Shown piece after piece: positions 59,040 to 64,000 of a DNA stretch of 64,000 nt. The stretch's first letter is position 1, and every line of letters begins with the position of its first letter. Both the position numbers and the translations under genes were made by a program. The stretch is from Methylosinus trichosporium OB3b (GTDB taxonomy: Bacteria; Pseudomonadota; Alphaproteobacteria; Rhizobiales; Beijerinckiaceae). The notes under the pieces were generated by a model that ran no database searches, had not been told where the DNA came from, and was given only the letters and a program-made list of their open reading frames with translations. Location of the stretch: assembly GCF_002752655.1 (NCBI RefSeq), contig NZ_CP023737.1, positions 992,001 to 1,056,000 of the forward strand, given 5' to 3'.

Positions 59040-60029
59040 TCAATGGCCGAAGTGGAACTGAATGCCGATTGAGCGCCCGCCGGGCGGCGCCGGAAAGGGC
59101 GCGCCGCGACGAACGGCTGCCACAGCAGCCGCGTCCAGCTCCGTAAAGCCGCTCGACCGCGCGATCGCCTGATGAACGAGATGGCCGTCGCCATCGACAT
59201 AGAAGACCACCACGCCGCGATTGGGTGTCGGCTTTCCGCGCAGCGACGGGGGAGTGCGCATATGCGGCATGATGATCCCGTAGAGGACGGTCAAATAGCC
59301 TGGGTTCGCGGTGCCGCCGCTCACCGGGGACGGCTTGGATTTGCCGCCGAATTTGAATTCGGGCAAGGGCTCCAATGAGGCGAGCTGCTCGGCGATCGAC
59401 TTCGGCTTGGGCTCCGGCGAGGCCTTGATCTCCACCTGCCCTTGCGTCTCCTCGGGCTGCGCCTGCGGCTCGAGCTTCGCCTCCTCCACCACTTCGGCGT
59501 CCTTCTTGTCCTCCTCCGCCTTGGGCCGCTCGGGAGCCAGCTCCGCCGTCGCCTCCTTCTGCCGCTGCGGATCGGCCGCGGCCTCGGGCGAGGACTTGGC
59601 GGCGCGCGCGGCGTTGGCCGGCGCCTGATGCTGCGCCTTGGTCTCCTGGTCGGGCGCCTCGCGCTCGAGCGGTTCCTGATTGGCGGCGCGCGGCGCGTCA
59701 TAAGCCGGCTTCTCGTCGAGAACGAGCTTCTGCTGCGGCGGCTTTTCCTTGGGCTTCGGCTGTTCCTTTTCAGGCTCCGGCTCGGGCTCCGGCGGCGGCT
59801 CGGGCTCCGGCGGCGGTTGCTGCGGCGGCGGCTCGACGATCACCTCGACCGGAACCTCCTGCTCCGCGTTGTCGAAAGTGCTCGCCTGCTCGTAGAGCAC
59901 GATCGCCAGCAGCACGAGATGCACAATGGCCGAGACGATGAGGGGCGCGTGCCGGCGCCGCTCCGGCGCCGTGACGATCGCGTCGGGCGCGGGCGCGGGA
60001 GGCTCGACCGGATCCGCCTGAGACGTCAT
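59040..60029 (-). CDS. TonB family energy-transducing protein
   Basis: The 329-residue protein has one N-terminal membrane anchor (PLIVSAIVHLVLLAIVLYEQ), a long Pro/Glu/Lys-rich periplasmic spacer (residues 60-220, with PPPEPEPPPEPEPEPEKEQP) and a C-terminal TonB domain (residues 235-329: GYLTVLYGIIMPHMRTP, NRGVVVFYVDGDGHLVHQAIARSSG, LDAAAVAAVRRGAPFPAPP). TonB passes proton-motive energy to outer membrane receptors. No exbB/exbD or receptor is adjacent in this window. The start has weak support; 60029 gives a plausible cytoplasmic tail. It converges with the octad-repeat gene, 13 bases apart. Confidence 0.92.
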   Translation of the reverse strand: MTSQADPVEPPAPAPDAIVTAPERRRHAPLIVSAIVHLVLLAIVLYEQASTFDNAEQEVPVEVIVEPPPQQPPPEPEPPPEPEPEPEKEQPKPKEKPPQQKLVLDEKPAYDAPRAANQEPLEREAPDQETKAQHQAPANAARAAKSSPEAAADPQRQKEATAELAPERPKAEEDKKDAEVVEEAKLEPQAQPEETQGQVEIKASPEPKPKSIAEQLASLEPLPEFKFGGKSKPSPVSGGTANPGYLTVLYGIIMPHMRTPPSLRGKPTPNRGVVVFYVDGDGHLVHQAIARSSGFTELDAAAVAAVRRGAPFPAPPGGRSIGIQFHFGH

Positions 60030-60336
60030 GAAGAGAGAGGGCCTCCGTCCGCGCCGACCGGGGGCCGCTCCGAAGCGCGGCGAGGCGCGTCGATGCGGAT
60101 AAGGGGTCTCATCGGCGAGCGCGATCCGTTATCTTCGAGAGGAATCACAGAAAAGCGGTCGAGGTTCAAGCCCGCAAAGACAGCCTGCGCGCTGTGACGC
60201 GCGATTGCGCCTTTTTTCTGACCCGCGAGAGCTCGACTGCGTCACGCGACGATGAGGCGGCGTCAGTGCGAGGAGCGAAGCGACGAAGAAAAGGGCCGCC
60301 CAGCGGCTCATTCGCAATGACGGCCCGAGGCCCGCC
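60030..60336. other. Intergenic region between tonB and the small membrane protein gene
   Basis: A degenerate family B repeat occupies 60260-60323. The rest contains the tonB upstream region (minus strand). No gene or RNA is supported. Confidence 0.5.
60260..60323. repeat. Family B palindromic repeat, shortened
   Basis: GTCAGTGCGAGGAGCGAAGC and CATTCGCAATGACGG are the arms; the inner part is shorter than in the other two copies. Confidence 0.7.
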
Positions 60337-60729
60337 TCACGGGCAATGGATGTAATAGCCGCCCGAAATCTCCGCGATGCGGCCCTCGGCGTCCGCCGAC
60401 CAGCGCGCTGCTCCGCCGCGCCGACAATGGTCCTCCAGATCGGCGGCGCGGTCGAAGCCGGCCTCCTTGCGGCGAAGGTCGATGCGAAAGCCCTGCTCCT
60501 GCAGCGCGCGGACCATCGCCGTCTCCGGCGAGCCCGGCGGAAAGCGCTCGCGCAGCCGGGCCTGGAACGCCTCCTGCGCGCCCTGCGCCTGCGAATCGCC
60601 GAGCCCCAGCAGCAGCTCGGGCATGGAAGGCGCGGAGCGCATCCACCAGAGCCGCAGTCCGAAGCTGAACAGGAACACGAGCAGCAGCAGAGCCCCGGCG
60701 GCGAATTTCAGCGTCGATGATCTCGTCAT
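60337..60729 (-). CDS. Small single-pass membrane protein, unknown
   Basis: The 130-residue protein has a membrane anchor (LKFAAGALLLLVFLFSFGLR) near the N-terminus and a soluble periplasmic part with two cysteines (DHCRRGG and YYIHCP at the very end). Its ATG overlaps the aminopeptidase stop (ATGA), so the two genes are coupled. I do not recognise the family. An in-frame earlier ATG at 60756 would lie inside the upstream gene. Confidence 0.75.
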   Translation of the reverse strand: MTRSSTLKFAAGALLLLVFLFSFGLRLWWMRSAPSMPELLLGLGDSQAQGAQEAFQARLRERFPPGSPETAMVRALQEQGFRIDLRRKEAGFDRAADLEDHCRRGGAARWSADAEGRIAEISGGYYIHCP

Positions 60730-62540
60730 AGGCGACGCGTCGCCCCCGCCAGCCATTTGCGCGTCGGCGCGTCGAGATGCGGCGACAGCTCCTTGCGCAC
60801 GCGGGCGTGATAGGCGTTGAGCCAGCGCGTCTCCTCCGGCGTCAGCAGCGCGGGATCGACCGAGGCGAGATCGAAGGGCGCGAGCGTCAGGGTCTCGAAG
60901 CCGAGCATCTCGCGCTCGGCCCCGGCGACGCTGCGCTTCTCGACGACGATGAGATTCTCGAGGCGGATTCCATATTCGCCGGCGCGGTAATAGCCGGGCT
61001 CGTCGGAGAGGATCATGCCCGGACGCAGCACCGTCGTCCCCATTTTGGAGATGCGCTGCGGCCCTTCATGCACCGAGAGATAGGCGCCGACGCCATGGCC
61101 TGTGCCATGATCGAAATCGAGGCCGGCCTCCCACAGGCTGCGCCGCGCGAAGCCGTCGAGCTGCGCGCCGGAGACGCCTGTGGGAAACACAGCGCTCGCG
61201 ACGCCGATATGACCCTTGAGCACGCGGGTGAAATGGTTGCGAAACATCTTCGTCGGCCGGCCGACGGCGACGGTGCGCGTCACATCGGTGGTGCCGTCGA
61301 GATATTGCGCGCCCGAATCGACGAGATAGACGCCGCGGCCGATCGGCAGATCGCTCGCCTGCGTCACGCGGTAATGCGGAATGGCGGCGTGCGGGCCGAA
61401 GGCGGAGATGGTGGGGAAGGAGAGGTCGCGCAGCTCGCCGGTCTCGTCCCGAAACGTCTCCAGCGCCTGCGCCGCGGAAATCTCGGTGAGCCGGCCCTTG
61501 GGCGCGGCGCCGGCGAACCAGGCCAGAAAGCGCGTCAGCGCCACGCCGTCGCGCAGATGCGCCGCGCGCGCGCCGTCGAGCTCGGTGGCGTTCTTGATCG
61601 CCTTCAGAAGCGCGATCGGATCGTCGCCGAGGCGGGGGCGCCCGCCGGCCGCGCGGAAGAGATCGACGAGCCGCGCCGGCGCGGTGGATGAGTCGAACAT
61701 CACCGTCTCGCCGCGCCGTCCCGCCTCGGCGAGATCCTCGGCGACCCGCTCGGCCGACTCCACATCGGCGAAGCGCTCCAACGACGCGCGCGTCTTGGCC
61801 GTGAGCTTCGCGGCGTCGAAATAGAGCCGCGGCCGGCCCTCTCTCGGCAGCAGCGCGAAGCCGAGCGCGATCGGCGTGTAGGCGACATCGGCGCCGCGCA
61901 GGTTGAAGGTCCAGCAGAGCGCATGCGGATCGGAGACGAGCAGCGCGTCGGCGCCCGCCATCTCCTTGCGCACGCGCGCGATCTTGGCGGCGGCGGAGAG
62001 GCCGGCGAGGCGCGGCGGATAGAGCGAGACGGCGCCCTGCGGCGCCGGCGGGCGGTCGCTCCAAACCGCGTCGAGCGGATTGCCGTCGAGCGGGACGAGC
62101 TCGACCGTCTTGCCGTCCAGCGCCTTGGCGTAACGCTCGATCTGCGCTGGCGTATGCACCCAGGGGTCATAGCCGACGCGCGCGCCGGCCGGCGCATGAT
62201 CGGCGAGCCAGCGCGCCGGCGTCGTGACGCCGATGTCGATGACGGCGAAACTCTTCGCGTCGACCTGCTCGGGCGCCTGCAGCGTGTAGCGCCCGTCCAC
62301 GAACAGCGCCGCCTCCTTCTCCAGCACCACGGCGACGCCGGCCGAGCCGGTGAAGCCGGTGAGCCAAGCGAGGCGCTCGGCCGATTTCGGCACATATTCG
62401 TTCTGGTGCTCGTCCGCGCGCGGAACGATCAGCCCATCGACGCCGAGCCGCGACAATTCGGCGCGCAGCCGCATGAGGCGCAAGGCGCCGTCCTCGGAGG
62501 CGGCGTCGTCGGCGAAGCTCTGGAATCTGCTCTCGAACAT
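60726..62540 (-). CDS. Aminopeptidase P family protein (Xaa-Pro aminopeptidase)
   Basis: This 604-residue metallopeptidase removes N-terminal residues before proline. It has two N-terminal creatinase-like domains (residues 1-310) and a C-terminal pita-bread catalytic domain with IPHYRVTQ, YLVDSGAQYLDGTTDVTRTV (metal Asp residues), DFDHGTGHGVGAYLSVHEGPQ (metal His) and MILSDEPGYY / GIRLENLIVVE (metal Glu). The C-terminal extension is that of the ~600-residue type (APP2). The start at 62540 is natural. The small membrane protein follows in an ATGA overlap. Confidence 0.95.
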   Translation of the reverse strand: MFESRFQSFADDAASEDGALRLMRLRAELSRLGVDGLIVPRADEHQNEYVPKSAERLAWLTGFTGSAGVAVVLEKEAALFVDGRYTLQAPEQVDAKSFAVIDIGVTTPARWLADHAPAGARVGYDPWVHTPAQIERYAKALDGKTVELVPLDGNPLDAVWSDRPPAPQGAVSLYPPRLAGLSAAAKIARVRKEMAGADALLVSDPHALCWTFNLRGADVAYTPIALGFALLPREGRPRLYFDAAKLTAKTRASLERFADVESAERVAEDLAEAGRRGETVMFDSSTAPARLVDLFRAAGGRPRLGDDPIALLKAIKNATELDGARAAHLRDGVALTRFLAWFAGAAPKGRLTEISAAQALETFRDETGELRDLSFPTISAFGPHAAIPHYRVTQASDLPIGRGVYLVDSGAQYLDGTTDVTRTVAVGRPTKMFRNHFTRVLKGHIGVASAVFPTGVSGAQLDGFARRSLWEAGLDFDHGTGHGVGAYLSVHEGPQRISKMGTTVLRPGMILSDEPGYYRAGEYGIRLENLIVVEKRSVAGAEREMLGFETLTLAPFDLASVDPALLTPEETRWLNAYHARVRKELSPHLDAPTRKWLAGATRRL

Positions 62541-62820
62541 TTTTGCAGCCTATGCCTTCCCCACCGCGGCGGCAATATCGCGCCCGGTTTCGAGGCCTTC
62601 ACAGCTCGTTTAGCAACTCCCGTGCAAGCGCCGCCGTAACGCTGAAATAGAGTCTGGTCATTACCCCGAACTCGAAGCTTTGGGGCCTCAGCGGCCGCGC
62701 TCTGGCCAGATGGGGCGTTCTGCGTTAGAAGGTTATTGGGAATTTCGGGTCCAGTGTCGTCACAGGGTCTTGCGAGAGGTGATTCGCGTCGCGGGATCGG
62801 GTCGGAAAAGCGGGGCGAGA

Positions 62821-64000
62821 ATGACTCTCATCCGGAAGATCGGGCGCTTCGCCCCCTACGGCGTCGCCGCTGGCGGCGCGCTCGCCTTGAGCGCCTGCAA
62901 CGACTCGGGGCTTTCGCAGCGCTCTCTGCAGCCGATCCCGCCCGAGACGCTGGCGCTGATGGAGCAGGCCGGGGTCACCAAGGAATCGCCGACGCTCATC
63001 CGCAGCTACAAGAAGGAATCCGAGTTTCAGATTTGGAAGCAGCGGCCCGACGGCCGCTATGTCTATCTGAAGACTTTTCCGATGTGCCGCTGGTCCGGCC
63101 AGCTCGGCCCCAAGGTGCGCGAGGGCGACCGTCAGGCGCCGGAGGGTTTCTACTCGATCACGCCGGGGCAGATGAACCCTAATTCGTCCTATTACCTCTC
63201 CTTCAACGTCGGCTATCCCAACGCCTATGACCGCGCGCTCGGCCATGGCGGCGGCTCCATCATGGTGCATGGCGCCTGCTCCTCGGCCGGCTGCTTCTCG
63301 ATGACCGACCATCAGATCTCCGAGATCTATGCGATCCTGCGCACATCCTTCAACAATGGCCAGCGCGCCATTCAGATGCAGTCCTATCCATTCAAGATGA
63401 CGGCGGAAAATCTCGCCAAGCATCGCCTCGATCCGCATATCGGCTTCTGGAAGCAGCTCAAGAACGGCTCGGATCATTTCGAGACCGCCTGGCGCGAGCC
63501 GACGGTCGGCGTGTGCGGACATCATTATGTGTTCGACGCCGCGCCCACGGCCGGCCATTCGCTCGACGCCGGCGCGCCCTGCCCCGCGCTGCGGCAGGAC
63601 CCGCAGATCGAATCGCTGGTCGCCGAAAAAGCGGCCAAGGACGACGCCAAGATCGCCGAGCTGGTCGCCGCCGGCGTGAAGCCGGTGCGCGTCGTCTATC
63701 AGGACGGCGGGCAACATCCGGACTTCACCGCCCGCATCGCCGAGGTCAGCCGGCCCGACGCGTTGACCGCGCCGCCGACCGAGATCCTCATAGAGGAAAA
63801 GCCCATCAAGGCGCCGATCCGGATCGCCGCCGCCAAATCTCCTGTCGTCGCCTTGGCCGCGGCCAAGGCCGCGCGCGTCCAGGCGGCGGAAGCCTCGCCG
63901 GCGACGACCGTCGCCATCGCTCCTGCCGCCGCAGCTCCTGCGCCCACAGCCCCTGCCGCGGTCGCGGAGACGGAGCTCGAATCGACCAAGCTCGCGGCCC
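62821..64000 (+). CDS. YafK-type murein L,D-transpeptidase, 3' end beyond window
   Basis: The frame starts MTLIRKIGRFAPYGVAAGGA and stays open to the window edge (393 codons). An N-terminal lipobox (LSAC near residue 25) suggests a lipoprotein. The L,D-transpeptidase/YafK domain spans residues 60-235: RSYKKESEFQIWKQ, DRQAPEGFYSITPGQMNPNS, and the catalytic block SIMVHGACSSAGCFSMTD with the active-site Cys. The remainder (residues 260 onward) is Ala/Pro-rich and low complexity, as in related proteins. Such enzymes make or cut cross-links in peptidoglycan. It is divergent from the aminopeptidase gene; the 280-base gap holds no other gene. Confidence 0.92.
   Translation, partial: MTLIRKIGRFAPYGVAAGGALALSACNDSGLSQRSLQPIPPETLALMEQAGVTKESPTLIRSYKKESEFQIWKQRPDGRYVYLKTFPMCRWSGQLGPKVREGDRQAPEGFYSITPGQMNPNSSYYLSFNVGYPNAYDRALGHGGGSIMVHGACSSAGCFSMTDHQISEIYAILRTSFNNGQRAIQMQSYPFKMTAENLAKHRLDPHIGFWKQLKNGSDHFETAWREPTVGVCGHHYVFDAAPTAGHSLDAGAPCPALRQDPQIESLVAEKAAKDDAKIAELVAAGVKPVRVVYQDGGQHPDFTARIAEVSRPDALTAPPTEILIEEKPIKAPIRIAAAKSPVVALAAAKAARVQAAEASPATTVAIAPAAAAPAPTAPAAVAETELESTKLAA

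Noticed and set aside
62725..63717. Minus-strand frame opposite the transpeptidase
   Set aside because: The plus strand has a lipoprotein signal and the catalytic SSAGCFSM block; the minus frame has neither domain nor start.

Overview
The window is high-GC alphaproteobacterial chromosome, most likely Hyphomicrobiales. The supporting evidence is the dnaG-rpoD junction, an lnt / HTH regulator / metK / trmB block, glnK-amtB behind a sigma-54-type promoter, a class I-type PHA synthase, and several families of palindromic intergenic repeats. A methylotroph or methanotroph of the Methylosinus/Methylocystis type is plausible, but no diagnostic methane or methanol gene is present, so the genus is a guess.

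Layout. 1-6.6 kb: dnaG tail, rpoD, a KdsB-like cytidylyltransferase abutting a histidine phosphatase, a Tat-exported phospholipase C and a small secreted protein. 6.7-10.5 kb: DciA/DUF721 protein, mutY flanked by copies of one repeat, an Imm74-like protein, an AI-2E-type permease and a flavodoxin-like protein. 10.6-13 kb: three tandem paralogous secreted proteins of unknown family. 13-20.1 kb: lnt, HTH regulator, metK, trmB (no ordinary start codon), cnoX/ybbN, LON-domain protein, Trm112-like protein, tesB. 20.3-25.2 kb: glnK-amtB, a Crp/Fnr regulator and phaC.

25.4-32.7 kb is a minus-strand operon: an ScsB/DsbD-type disulfide reductase, two beta-propeller (BNR) proteins carrying CxCC motifs, a TlpA-thioredoxin/cytochrome c fusion and a third propeller without the motif. 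It looks like a periplasmic thiol/heme/metal system. 32.9-42.3 kb: orphan DNA methyltransferase, small Cys/His-rich secreted protein, RND efflux pair with a truncated TetR remnant, and thiC with a TPP riboswitch. 42.3-43.6 kb is an AT-rich island with one gene of foreign composition. 44-49.5 kb: orphan HicB, membrane methyltransferase, copper ATPase fused in frame to a CopZ-like domain through a palindromic repeat, SDR, and RcnA-like exporter. 49.7-64 kb: CYTH-CHAD protein, a PurD-methyltransferase fusion, a 1760-residue protein made almost wholly of octapeptide repeats, TonB, a small membrane protein, aminopeptidase P and the start of a YafK-type L,D-transpeptidase.

The strongest candidates for something undescribed are the octapeptide-repeat protein (216 octads with four pentamers in exact register), the ScsB/CxCC-propeller/TlpA-cytochrome operon, the PurD-methyltransferase fusion, and the repeat-mediated fusion of the copper ATPase to a metallochaperone domain.
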